This document shows positions 9,559 through 18,458 of a stretch of 64,000 nucleotides of DNA, in pieces. Position 1 is the first letter of the stretch. Every line of letters starts with the position of its first letter. Origin of the DNA: an uncultured Bacteroidota bacterium (lineage in GTDB: Bacteria; Bacteroidota; Bacteroidia; Flavobacteriales; Flavobacteriaceae); assembly GCA_902635895.1 (NCBI GenBank), contig CACPPV010000006.1:1-64000 (forward strand), given 5' to 3'. The position numbers and the translations under genes were made by a program. Below the pieces are notes generated by a model that saw only the letters and a list, made by a program, of their open reading frames with translations, searched no databases and was not told the origin of the DNA.

Positions 9559-11956
9559 AATTTTATTGCTGTCTCTTTTCCAGAAATCATTCACACAAGA
9601 AAAGATTTCAGGCTATATTTTTGATGAAATAACTAATGATCCAGTCGAAAATGTTACCGTTTTTGATAATTACAGTGATGGCGTGGTTTTTTCAAATAAA
9701 AATGGATTTTTTGAGTTTGTAAAAAATAAAAGAACTATTGAAATAAGTTTTTATAAGGAAGGTTACAATCTTTTTAGTTTAACTGATAGTATAAAACCAA
9801 AAAATAATATTATAAAATTATCTTCGAGAATTGAAAAACTTAACGAGGTAGTTGTCAGAGCCAACAGAAAAAAGATTTTTCAAATTAAAAGAATGTTAGA
9901 TTTTGAAGGCACATCTGTATTTGCTGGAAAAAAAAATGAAGTAATTCTTTTGGACCTTTCAATGGCTAACATGGCATCTAATAATGCCCGTCAGATTTAT
10001 AATCAAATTCCTGGATTAAATATTTATCAAAACGATGATGGTGGATTACAATTAAATATTGGAGGAAGAGGACTTAATCCTAATAGGACATCAAATTTTA
10101 ATACTAGACAAAATGGCTATGACATTAGCGCAGACGCACTTGGATATCCGGAAAGCTATTATACCCCACCAGCAGAAGGTTTGAGAGAAATACAGATTTT
10201 ACGAGGAGCTGCCTCACTTCAATATGGAACTCAATTTGGAGGACTTGTTAATTTTGTAATGAAAAAACCCAATTACGACAAAAACATTGAACTCATTACT
10301 AGAAATACATTAGGGTCAAATAATTTGTACACTAATTTTACAAGCCTTAGTAAAAGTGGAAAAAAATTAAGTTATTATGGGTACATCAATTATAAGAAGG
10401 GTGATGGATTTAGGGATAATTCTAAATTTGAATCGACAAACACTTTTCAGTATTTAGAATATAAATTTAACAATTCAACTACCTTAAGTTCAGAGATCAC
10501 ATACCTAAGTTATCTGGCTCAACAAGCTGGAGGACTAACTGATGAAATGTTTAAAAATAACCCTTACCAAAGTAATCGTTCCAGAAACTGGTTTGAGATA
10601 GAATGGCTACTATATAGCCTAAGATTTGATAAGGAAATTTCAAAAAACATAAACTTTAGTTTTAATTTTTTTGGCCTAGAAGCTAAAAGAAATTCACTTG
10701 GTTTTAGAACCAATAGAGTAAGCCAAATTGATTCTGGCGAGGAAAGAGATTTGATTAAGGGTGAGTTTTCGAATTATGGACTAGAAACTCGCTTATTGAC
10801 CAATTACAAAATATTAAATAAAAAATCTTTTTTTCTATTTGGAATTAGATATTATAATTCAAATTCTTCAAGTGCCCAAGGCCCTGGATCTAAAGATTCT
10901 AATCCAAATTTTAATTTTCAAAACTTAACATTTCCTAACTATACAAATCAATCAGATTATTCATATCCAAATCAAAATATATCATTATTTGGTGAAAATA
11001 TTTTTTATCTGAGCGATAAAATATCACTTACACCAGGATTCAGATTTGAAAAAATAAAAACCAAAAGTGATGGTTTTTATAAAAAAATTAATTTGGATGC
11101 AGCAGGTAATGTCATCTTTAATGAAACATATAAAGAAAATGATGAAAAAAATAGAGACTTTTTACTACTTGGATTAGGCTTGAGTTATAAATTGAATAGA
11201 AATCTTGAATTGTATTCAAACATTAGCGAGAACTACAGATCAGTTACGTTTGCGGATATAAGTACTATCAATCCTGCTTATGCAATTAATCCAGAAATTG
11301 ATGATGAAAAAGGGTATACTTTTGATTTAGGTTTTAGAGGAAATTTTAAAAGAAAAATTTCTTACGATGCTAATATTTTTCTTTTAAAATATGAAGATAG
11401 AATAGGATTTATTCAAAAAGTTTTCCCTGACGGCAATGTTAAAAGTGAAAGAGGAAATGTAGGTAATGCTGTAATAAGTGGAATTGAAACCTTATTGGAA
11501 TTTGATTTAAACGAAATAGTACTTAAAAACAATGACTTTGACTTTACTTTCTTTACAAACTATTCTTACATAAATTCAAGGTATTTAGAATCAGACCAAG
11601 TTGGTATTGAAGGAAAAAATGTAGAGTTTGTTCCTGATCATAATTTGAAAACTGGATTTAAATTTGGTTACAAAAATCTCTTAATAAACTTTCAATATTC
11701 TTACTTATCTAAACAATTCACTGATTCATCAAATGCAGAAAGCGGAAATTTAAGTGGAGTCATAGGTCAAATTCCATCATATGGACTTGCTGATTTATCA
11801 ATGTCTTACAAATTAAATAAAATGAAATTTGAAACTGGGTTGAATAATATATTTAACAAGGAATATTTCACAAGAAGAGCTACTGGATATCCTGGCCCTG
11901 GAATTATTCCCTCACCACCAAGAAATTTTTATTTAACAATTCAGTATAAATTTTGA
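9536..11956 (+). CDS. TonB-dependent receptor (FecA-like), carboxypeptidase-regulatory-like N-terminus
   Basis: Plug motif EIQILRGAASLQYGTQFGGLVNFV; C-terminal FNKEYFTRRATGYPGPGIIPSPPRNFYLTIQYKF. Confidence 0.9.
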   Translation: MKKLIICKILLLSLFQKSFTQEKISGYIFDEITNDPVENVTVFDNYSDGVVFSNKNGFFEFVKNKRTIEISFYKEGYNLFSLTDSIKPKNNIIKLSSRIEKLNEVVVRANRKKIFQIKRMLDFEGTSVFAGKKNEVILLDLSMANMASNNARQIYNQIPGLNIYQNDDGGLQLNIGGRGLNPNRTSNFNTRQNGYDISADALGYPESYYTPPAEGLREIQILRGAASLQYGTQFGGLVNFVMKKPNYDKNIELITRNTLGSNNLYTNFTSLSKSGKKLSYYGYINYKKGDGFRDNSKFESTNTFQYLEYKFNNSTTLSSEITYLSYLAQQAGGLTDEMFKNNPYQSNRSRNWFEIEWLLYSLRFDKEISKNINFSFNFFGLEAKRNSLGFRTNRVSQIDSGEERDLIKGEFSNYGLETRLLTNYKILNKKSFFLFGIRYYNSNSSSAQGPGSKDSNPNFNFQNLTFPNYTNQSDYSYPNQNISLFGENIFYLSDKISLTPGFRFEKIKTKSDGFYKKINLDAAGNVIFNETYKENDEKNRDFLLLGLGLSYKLNRNLELYSNISENYRSVTFADISTINPAYAINPEIDDEKGYTFDLGFRGNFKRKISYDANIFLLKYEDRIGFIQKVFPDGNVKSERGNVGNAVISGIETLLEFDLNEIVLKNNDFDFTFFTNYSYINSRYLESDQVGIEGKNVEFVPDHNLKTGFKFGYKNLLINFQYSYLSKQFTDSSNAESGNLSGVIGQIPSYGLADLSMSYKLNKMKFETGLNNIFNKEYFTRRATGYPGPGIIPSPPRNFYLTIQYKF

Positions 11957-11962
11957 TTTAAA

Positions 11963-12418
11963 CTAATAGGATCGATTTTTGGAATCTATCATAATGGTAA
12001 CCGGGCCATCATTTTCTATCTTAACCAGCATATCTGCTCCAAAAACTCCAGCATGTGGTTTTTTATTTAATTTATTTTCCATTAGAGTTAAAAACTGATC
12101 GTAAACTTTTTTTGCATAATCACTTTTAGCAGCTCTAATATAAGAGGGTCTATTTCCCTTTTTGGTCATTGCATGCAAAGTAAACTGACTAATTATTAAT
12201 ATTTCACCATCAATATCCACCAAGGATTTGTTCATAACCTTACCTTCATCATCAAAAATTCTTAACTGAGAAACTTTTTTACAAATCCAGTCAATATCAT
12301 CAAAATCATCACTGTCCTCAATTCCAATCAATAAAACAATTCCTTGATTTATTTTAGAAATTATTTGATTATCAACCTCCACACTTCCACTCTTAACTCT
12401 TTGAATCAGTGCCCTCAT
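11963..12418 (-). CDS. dtd: D-aminoacyl-tRNA (D-Tyr-tRNA) deacylase
   Basis: MRALIQRVKSGSVEV...SQFTLHA...RPSYIRAA...GVFGADMLVKIENDGPVTIMID. Confidence 0.95.
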   Translation of the reverse strand: MRALIQRVKSGSVEVDNQIISKINQGIVLLIGIEDSDDFDDIDWICKKVSQLRIFDDEGKVMNKSLVDIDGEILIISQFTLHAMTKKGNRPSYIRAAKSDYAKKVYDQFLTLMENKLNKKPHAGVFGADMLVKIENDGPVTIMIDSKNRSY

Positions 12419-12427
12419 AAATAAGAA

Positions 12428-13354
12428 TTATCTAAAATTATTTTCATCATCATTTAATATACTTAAGTAATTAACGTATCTGGATTCTGATATATCATTA
12501 GCTTCCAGTGCAGATTTTACGGCACAATTTGGTTCATTTAAATGTAAACAGTTATTAAACTTACAATTAGTACTTAATTTAGCAATTTCAACAAAATAAC
12601 CGCCTATTTCATTCTTTTCAATATCGATTAGTCCAAATCCTTTAATACCTGGACTATCAATTACTTTAGCTCCGTTATTAAAATCAAACATTTCTGCAAA
12701 GGTAGTAGTATGTTGTCCCTGTTCGTTTTGTTTTGAAATTTCAGAAGTTTTCAAGTTTAAGTTTGAATCTAAAGCATTCATCATACTACTTTTCCCAACA
12801 CCACTATGACCTGTAAATACAGAAACATTATTTTCCATAAATTTTTTAACTTTTTCAATATTTGTTTTTTGTTTAACTGAAATTTTTAAACATTGATATC
12901 CGATAGATGTGTAAGTCTTATATAACTTTTCAATATAATCAGTATCATCTTTGTCATAGGAATCGATTTTATTGAAAAGAATTATTGTATTAATTCCAAA
13001 AGATTCAGTTGACAAAAGAACTCTATCAATAAAAAGAGATGAAGTAGAAGGGTTTGAAGGTGTTACAAATAGAAAACAGTAATCGATATTAGATGCTAAT
13101 ATATGGCTCTGTTTAGACAGATTAACAGATTTCCTAATAATATAATTCTTTCTTGGTTCAATTTTAGTGATTACTCCTCTCTGTTCTTTTTCATCATTTA
13201 TTTCAAAAAAAACATAGTCACCAACTGCAACAGGATTAGTGCTTTTGATTCCCAAAGAACGAAATTTTCCTTTAATACTGCATTTATAAACCTCATGAGA
13301 ATCGGTATGAACATCGTACCAATTCCCTGTTGATTTATAAACTAATCCTTTCAT
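12428..13354 (-). CDS. rsgA: Ribosome small subunit-dependent GTPase A
   Basis: Circularly permuted GTPase: NKID, TGHSGVGKSSMMN, DSPGIKGFG, CxxxxC..HxxxxxC zinc site. Confidence 0.95.
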   Translation of the reverse strand: MKGLVYKSTGNWYDVHTDSHEVYKCSIKGKFRSLGIKSTNPVAVGDYVFFEINDEKEQRGVITKIEPRKNYIIRKSVNLSKQSHILASNIDYCFLFVTPSNPSTSSLFIDRVLLSTESFGINTIILFNKIDSYDKDDTDYIEKLYKTYTSIGYQCLKISVKQKTNIEKVKKFMENNVSVFTGHSGVGKSSMMNALDSNLNLKTSEISKQNEQGQHTTTFAEMFDFNNGAKVIDSPGIKGFGLIDIEKNEIGGYFVEIAKLSTNCKFNNCLHLNEPNCAVKSALEANDISESRYVNYLSILNDDENNFR

Positions 13355-13361
13355 TATGTTA

Positions 13362-14444
13362 TTAGCTATTGATAACTTTGTTTTGATTATTAATAGATTC
13401 TTGATGAATTGCTTTAAACATTCTTAAAACGAATTCTTCGCTTAATCCTTTTTTTTCACCCTCTAAAATCATATTACCTAAGATCTCATTCCATCTTTTA
13501 GTTTGCAGTACAGCAACATTTTTTTTCTTTTTCAATTCACCTATAGAAATAGCAACATTCATCCTTTTACCCAAAGTTTCAAGTAAACCGTGATCAATCA
13601 CATCTATTTGTGTTCTTAAAGTATTTAATTGATTCTTATAATCAGCCTCCTCGCTTGTTAAAGTTCTGATTTTTAAATCATTCATCATTTTAACAAGAAC
13701 AGATGGGGTTATTTGTTGGGCAGCATCACTCCAAGCATTATCAGGATCAATATGTGTTTCAATCATTAATCCATCAAAATTAAGATCAAGAGCTGTTTGT
13801 GAAATGTCTTGTAGAATATCTCTTCTTCCTGCAATGTGTGAAGGATCACAAATCAATGGTAAATCAGGAAACTTATTTTGAAGTTCAATTGGCAATTGCC
13901 ATTCTGGATTGTTTCTGTATTTAGATTTTTCGTAAGTTGAGAATCCTCTGTGAATAACACCAAGTTTTTTAATATTGGCAGAATATAATCTTTCAATTCC
14001 CCCAAGCCATAGTGAAAGATCAGGGTTTACTGGATTTTTTACTAAAACAATTTTATCAGTTCCATTTAATGCATCTGCAATTTCTTGAACTATAAACGGA
14101 CTAACAGTTGATCTAGCACCTATCCAAAGTACGTCAATATCATATTCAAGTGCTAATTTAACATGACTAGCATTCGCCACTTCAGTTGCAGTTAAAAGAC
14201 CTGTTTCTTTTTTTACTTTGTCCAACCATTTAAGACCAATTGCTCCAACTCCCTCAAACATCCCTGGTCGAGTTCTTGGTTTCCAAATTCCAGCTCTGTA
14301 GACTGATACGTCTGTATCTTTTAAATCGTGAGCAATTTTTAATACTTGATCTTCAGTTTCCGCACTACAAGGACCAGCTATTACCAACGGGTGTTTTAAA
14401 TTAAACTCATTAAGCCAAGTTCTCATTTCTTTTCTGTTTTCCAT
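13362..14444 (-). CDS. Bifunctional 3-deoxy-7-phosphoheptulonate synthase / chorismate mutase
   Basis: GPCSAETEDQVL..AGIWKPRTRPGMFEGVG (DAHPS) plus C-terminal chorismate mutase type II helices. Confidence 0.92.
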   Translation of the reverse strand: MENRKEMRTWLNEFNLKHPLVIAGPCSAETEDQVLKIAHDLKDTDVSVYRAGIWKPRTRPGMFEGVGAIGLKWLDKVKKETGLLTATEVANASHVKLALEYDIDVLWIGARSTVSPFIVQEIADALNGTDKIVLVKNPVNPDLSLWLGGIERLYSANIKKLGVIHRGFSTYEKSKYRNNPEWQLPIELQNKFPDLPLICDPSHIAGRRDILQDISQTALDLNFDGLMIETHIDPDNAWSDAAQQITPSVLVKMMNDLKIRTLTSEEADYKNQLNTLRTQIDVIDHGLLETLGKRMNVAISIGELKKKKNVAVLQTKRWNEILGNMILEGEKKGLSEEFVLRMFKAIHQESINNQNKVINS

Positions 14445-14446
14445 TT

Positions 14447-15292
14447 TTATTTTTTGTTTAATATTTCTTTAATTCGATTTGTATTGTTTAAAATTTTATT
14501 TAGTTCTTCATCATTTTCTTCAACAATAAGCTCTTTTAATAAATTTAAATTTGTTACATATTCATCAATTGCAGCCGCTAAATTAGTTTTATTTTGTAAG
14601 AAAATAGGAGTCCATGTATTAGGACTACTTTTTGCTAATCTAACTGTGGATTCGAAACCACTTCCAGCCAAATCAAAAATATTGTTCTCATTTTTTTCTT
14701 TTTCAATAACTGTTTTACCAAGCATAAATGAACTAACATGGGAAAGATGAGAGACATAGGCAACATGAACATCATGAGATTTTGGATCCATATAAATTGT
14801 TTTCATTTTTAAAGCATCAAAAATTTCAAGTGCTAATTTTCCAAGTTTTTTATCGGTTTTTTCAAATTCACATATTATGTTGGTTTTTCCTACATAAAGT
14901 CCTTTAATAGCTGCTGTAGGTCCTGAAAATTCAGTACCAGCCATTGGGTGTGCAGCTAAAAAATTAGATCTTTTCTCATGGTTTTTTAAGTACTTACATA
15001 TAGGTTCTTTGGTTGAACCAACATCAAAAACTAAAGTATTATCTCCAACAACATCAAGAACCTTATCAATTAAACCAAATATGTTATTTACTGGAACTGA
15101 TATCAAAATTAAATCCATTTTATTTAGATCCTTGTAATCGATTTTATGATCAATTAATCCTAGCTCAAGAGCTTCATCTAAATTTTTACTTGAAGAATCT
15201 ATTCCAAAAATTTCAGAATTAGGAAATGGTTTTTTTATATCAAGAGCAAATGAACCTCCCATTAATCCTAAACCAATTATACCTACTTTCAT
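14447..15292 (-). CDS. tyrA: Prephenate dehydrogenase
   Basis: GLGLMGGSFALD Rossmann motif; HPMAGTEFSG; SHLSHVSSFML. Confidence 0.9.
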   Translation of the reverse strand: MKVGIIGLGLMGGSFALDIKKPFPNSEIFGIDSSSKNLDEALELGLIDHKIDYKDLNKMDLILISVPVNNIFGLIDKVLDVVGDNTLVFDVGSTKEPICKYLKNHEKRSNFLAAHPMAGTEFSGPTAAIKGLYVGKTNIICEFEKTDKKLGKLALEIFDALKMKTIYMDPKSHDVHVAYVSHLSHVSSFMLGKTVIEKEKNENNIFDLAGSGFESTVRLAKSSPNTWTPIFLQNKTNLAAAIDEYVTNLNLLKELIVEENDEELNKILNNTNRIKEILNKK

Positions 15293-16440
15293 AAGTCGAT
15301 TCTTTTTAGTGATTCAACAATTTTACTTTCATCGACACATAAGGAAAATCTAACATAGCCCTCCCCATTAGAGCCAAAAATGGTTCCAGGTGCAATAAAA
15401 ATATTTTTTTCTAACAATAAATTTTCAATAAAACTTTCAGCACAAGGATTTTTACCAGGTAGCTTTGCCCATACAAATAATCCTTTTGAATTTCTATCAT
15501 ATGAACAATTTAATTTATCTGCAATTTTCCAAATTAATTCTCTTCGTTTTGAATAAACTTCATTTAAATTTTCAAACCATGTGTCACTTAAATTTAAAGC
15601 TGAAATAGCCCCTTTTTGAATTCCATAGAAAATTCCTGAATCCATATTACTTTTTACCTTTAAAACTCTTGAAATATTTAAATCAGATCCCACTAACATT
15701 CCTACTCTCCATCCAGACATATTAAAAGATTTACTAAGAGAGTTTAACTCCATCGCTACATCTTTTGAACCATTTACTTTTAATATACTTAGATAATCAT
15801 TATTTAAAATAAAACTGTAAGGATTGTCATTTACAATTAAAATACTATTTCTTTTAGCAAACTCTATCAGTTCTTCATATTGGTTCACATCAACAGATGC
15901 ACCAGTAGGCATATGAGGATAATTCACCCACATTAACTTTACTTTTGAAAGGTCACTTTTTTCTAATTCAGTAAGATCTGGAAACCAATTGTTACTTTCA
16001 TTTAGGTCATAAAATCTTGGCTTAGCCTCAACCAAATTAGTGACCGAAAAATAAGTAGGGTATCCTGGGTTTGGAATTAATACTTCATCACCAGGGTTTA
16101 AAAAAGCAAGTGAAATATGCATAATTCCCTCTTTAGAACCCATTAATGGAAGCACCTCATTTTCTGAGTTTAAGTCAACTTGGAAATAATTTTGATAAAA
16201 CTTTGATATGGATTTCCTAAATTCTGGTAATCCCTGATAGCTTTGATATTTATGAGCATTTTGATCTGATAAGCTATTTTTTATTTCATCAATCACATTT
16301 TTTGAAGGATACAAGTCTGGACTTCCAATACCCATATTAATTACAGGCTTACCAGAGCTTATCATTTTAGAAACCTCTCTTAATTTTTTTGAGAAGTAAT
16401 ATTCTTCAACAGTATTTAATCTTTTCGAATGTGTAATCAT
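15289..16440 (-). CDS. PLP-dependent aminotransferase (class I/II, putative aromatic aminotransferase)
   Basis: NDNPYSFI, SLSKSFNMSGWRVGMLVG PLP-lysine motif; within aromatic operon. Confidence 0.88.
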   Translation of the reverse strand: MITHSKRLNTVEEYYFSKKLREVSKMISSGKPVINMGIGSPDLYPSKNVIDEIKNSLSDQNAHKYQSYQGLPEFRKSISKFYQNYFQVDLNSENEVLPLMGSKEGIMHISLAFLNPGDEVLIPNPGYPTYFSVTNLVEAKPRFYDLNESNNWFPDLTELEKSDLSKVKLMWVNYPHMPTGASVDVNQYEELIEFAKRNSILIVNDNPYSFILNNDYLSILKVNGSKDVAMELNSLSKSFNMSGWRVGMLVGSDLNISRVLKVKSNMDSGIFYGIQKGAISALNLSDTWFENLNEVYSKRRELIWKIADKLNCSYDRNSKGLFVWAKLPGKNPCAESFIENLLLEKNIFIAPGTIFGSNGEGYVRFSLCVDESKIVESLKRIDL

Positions 16441-17258
16441 TTCATTTGATTTTTATAAACTCCCAAAACCTTGAGAGACTCGGCCTCATTTTTTATAATA
16501 TTAACTGCATTGTTAAAATCGTCTAAGGAAATAAACGTTGTATCAACAAAAAATGAATATTTCCACGGTATTTCAATAATTGGAAGCGATTGAATTTTAG
16601 TAAGATTTAAATTATATTTTTTTAAAATGTTTAAAACTAAAGCTAGGCTACCTGTCTCATGACTTAAAGAAAATTTTAATGAAGCTTTATTTAACAACCC
16701 ACCATTTTTGATTTTATTTTTAGAAACAATCACAAATCGAGTTTGGTTTTTCTTTATTGTTTGAATGTTCTTTGAGATGATATCCAAATCATAAATTTTA
16801 GCAGCTTGAACACTTGCAACAGCTGCAGTATCTTTAACATTATTTTCTGAAATTCTTTTAGCAACTTCTGCTGTATCTTTTTCCTCAACCAAAGTTATAT
16901 GCGGGTATTTTTTAAAAAATCTTTTACATTGAAGTAATGCCATTGGATGAGAAGAAACATACTTTATATCTTCTATTTTTGATCCAGGAAGAACCATAAG
17001 CTGATGGTTAATATTAATAAAATATTCACCAACAATATACAAGTCATGAGAATCAATCAAAGCGTAATTTGGAATAATAGATCCAGCTATTGAATTTTCA
17101 ATTGCCATAACTCCAAATTCAGACTCACCTTTATTAACGGACAAAGCCAAATCATCAAAAGATAAAAACTCATTTACAATTAATGACTTTCCAAAATAAT
17201 CTTTTGCCACTTGATCGTGATATGATCCCTTGATTCCTTGAATCCCAACTGTTTTCAT
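16437..17258 (-). CDS. pheA: Prephenate dehydratase
   Basis: GIQGIKGSYHDQVAKDYFG..., NQTRFVIVSK, C-terminal ACT domain (SLSHETGSLALVLNILKKYNLNLTKIQSLPI). Confidence 0.93.
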   Translation of the reverse strand: MKTVGIQGIKGSYHDQVAKDYFGKSLIVNEFLSFDDLALSVNKGESEFGVMAIENSIAGSIIPNYALIDSHDLYIVGEYFININHQLMVLPGSKIEDIKYVSSHPMALLQCKRFFKKYPHITLVEEKDTAEVAKRISENNVKDTAAVASVQAAKIYDLDIISKNIQTIKKNQTRFVIVSKNKIKNGGLLNKASLKFSLSHETGSLALVLNILKKYNLNLTKIQSLPIIEIPWKYSFFVDTTFISLDDFNNAVNIIKNEAESLKVLGVYKNQMK

Positions 17259-17266
17259 ATTTATTT

Positions 17267-17295
17267 AAAAAAAAAGTCCTGATTTTATCAGGACT
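17267..17295 (-). terminator. Attenuator terminator in pheA leader
   Basis: Minus strand AGTCCTGAT-AAA-ATCAGGACT followed by TTTTTTTT(T); 9-bp stem directly before pheA start. Confidence 0.9.
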
Positions 17296-17319
17296 CATTA
17301 AAATATATTTTATTAATTA

Positions 17320-17397
17320 TTATATATACAAAAGTCCTGTTTTGTCTTCATAATAGAAGAAAAAATAAAAGTTTTGAAAAAAATAATTGCGTTTCAT
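17320..17397 (-). CDS. Phe/Tyr-rich leader peptide MKRNYFFQNFYFFFYYEDKTGLLYI (25 aa) of pheA attenuator
   Basis: Manual reverse-complement translation; 10 of residues 5-16 are Phe or Tyr; followed by antiterminator and terminator elements. Confidence 0.88.
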   Translation of the reverse strand: MKRNYFFQNFYFFFYYEDKTGLLYI

Positions 17398-17412
17398 AAA
17401 AATTTTAAGCGG

Positions 17413-17443
17413 TAAATGTAATATTAGTTGAGATAAAAACAAA
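17413..17443 (-). promoter_or_regulatory. Bacteroidetes-type promoter for the aromatic operon (TTTG-N19-TACATTTA)
   Basis: Minus strand TTTG (17443-17440), 19-nt spacer, TACATTTA (17420-17413), one mismatch to TAnnTTTG. Confidence 0.65.
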
Positions 17444-17463
17444 AAAAAGGAGATAGAAAAAAT

Positions 17464-18453
17464 TTAAAAATTAGAATCTAAAACTTTTTCTCTTTTGAAA
17501 ACTGAGCTCAAAAGTTTATTAATTTGATCAAACTCAATTAAAAATGCATCATGACCATGAACAGACTTAATTGTTTTAAAAAATATATTGTCCTTAATTC
17601 TACAGGCTTTATAAAATGTGTCTCTATTTTGATAATCTGTAAAAAACAAATCAGAATCAACTGAGACAATAAATATGTTTCCTTTTATCTTTGAAATAAT
17701 ATCTTCAAATTTAATCTTTCCTCCTTGAGTAATATCAATGGTTGAAAGCAAGTGGTTCATTAACTTATATGAACTTAATTGAAACCTTTCTTGTAATTTT
17801 TTTCCGTGATGGAGTAGCCAACTTTCAACATTAAAAATTTTAGCATCCTCATTTATAGATCTATCAAATTTCTTTTGAAAAGAAAGAGGAGATCTGTAAC
17901 ACAACATAGCATGAATTCTTGCATCATGAACTGGATTTGATGAATTATTTAAAATTTGTTTTTGTAATCTAGTATTAGCTAGTAACCAGTCGCTAGATTT
18001 CCAATCTGAAGCAATTGGAATATAATTTTCTGAAATGTTTGGAGATATTGATGCCATTTCCCACACTAATCCCCCTCCTATAGAGCCTCCAACAATAGCA
18101 AACAACTTTTCAATTTTTAGCTTCTCAAGTCCAATTATAAACATTTTTGCAATGTCTCTAAGAATCAAACTTTCATAATTGTCAATTAATTTACCGTCGT
18201 AACCGTTTCCTGGAAAATTAAAAGCTAAAACAGTAAAATAGTTAGTATCAATTAATTTTTTATCACCAACAATTGAATTCCACCAACCTTTACTTCCACT
18301 AACAGATGAGTTTCCTGTAAGAGCATGATTAATTAAAACAATTGGACTCTCTCCTATTGGTTGTCCAAACAATTCATAAGTAAGCTCAATATCAAAATTG
18401 GTTCCATCAAAGGAGCTAAAATTTTCGATATTGAGCTTATTTAAATTAATCAT
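17464..18453 (-). CDS. metX: Homoserine O-acetyltransferase-like alpha/beta hydrolase
   Basis: NHALTGNSSVSG, GGSIGGGLVWEM nucleophile elbow, GHDAFLIE; directly downstream of metY. Confidence 0.85.
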   Translation of the reverse strand: MINLNKLNIENFSSFDGTNFDIELTYELFGQPIGESPIVLINHALTGNSSVSGSKGWWNSIVGDKKLIDTNYFTVLAFNFPGNGYDGKLIDNYESLILRDIAKMFIIGLEKLKIEKLFAIVGGSIGGGLVWEMASISPNISENYIPIASDWKSSDWLLANTRLQKQILNNSSNPVHDARIHAMLCYRSPLSFQKKFDRSINEDAKIFNVESWLLHHGKKLQERFQLSSYKLMNHLLSTIDITQGGKIKFEDIISKIKGNIFIVSVDSDLFFTDYQNRDTFYKACRIKDNIFFKTIKSVHGHDAFLIEFDQINKLLSSVFKREKVLDSNF

Positions 18454-18458
18454 GGAAA

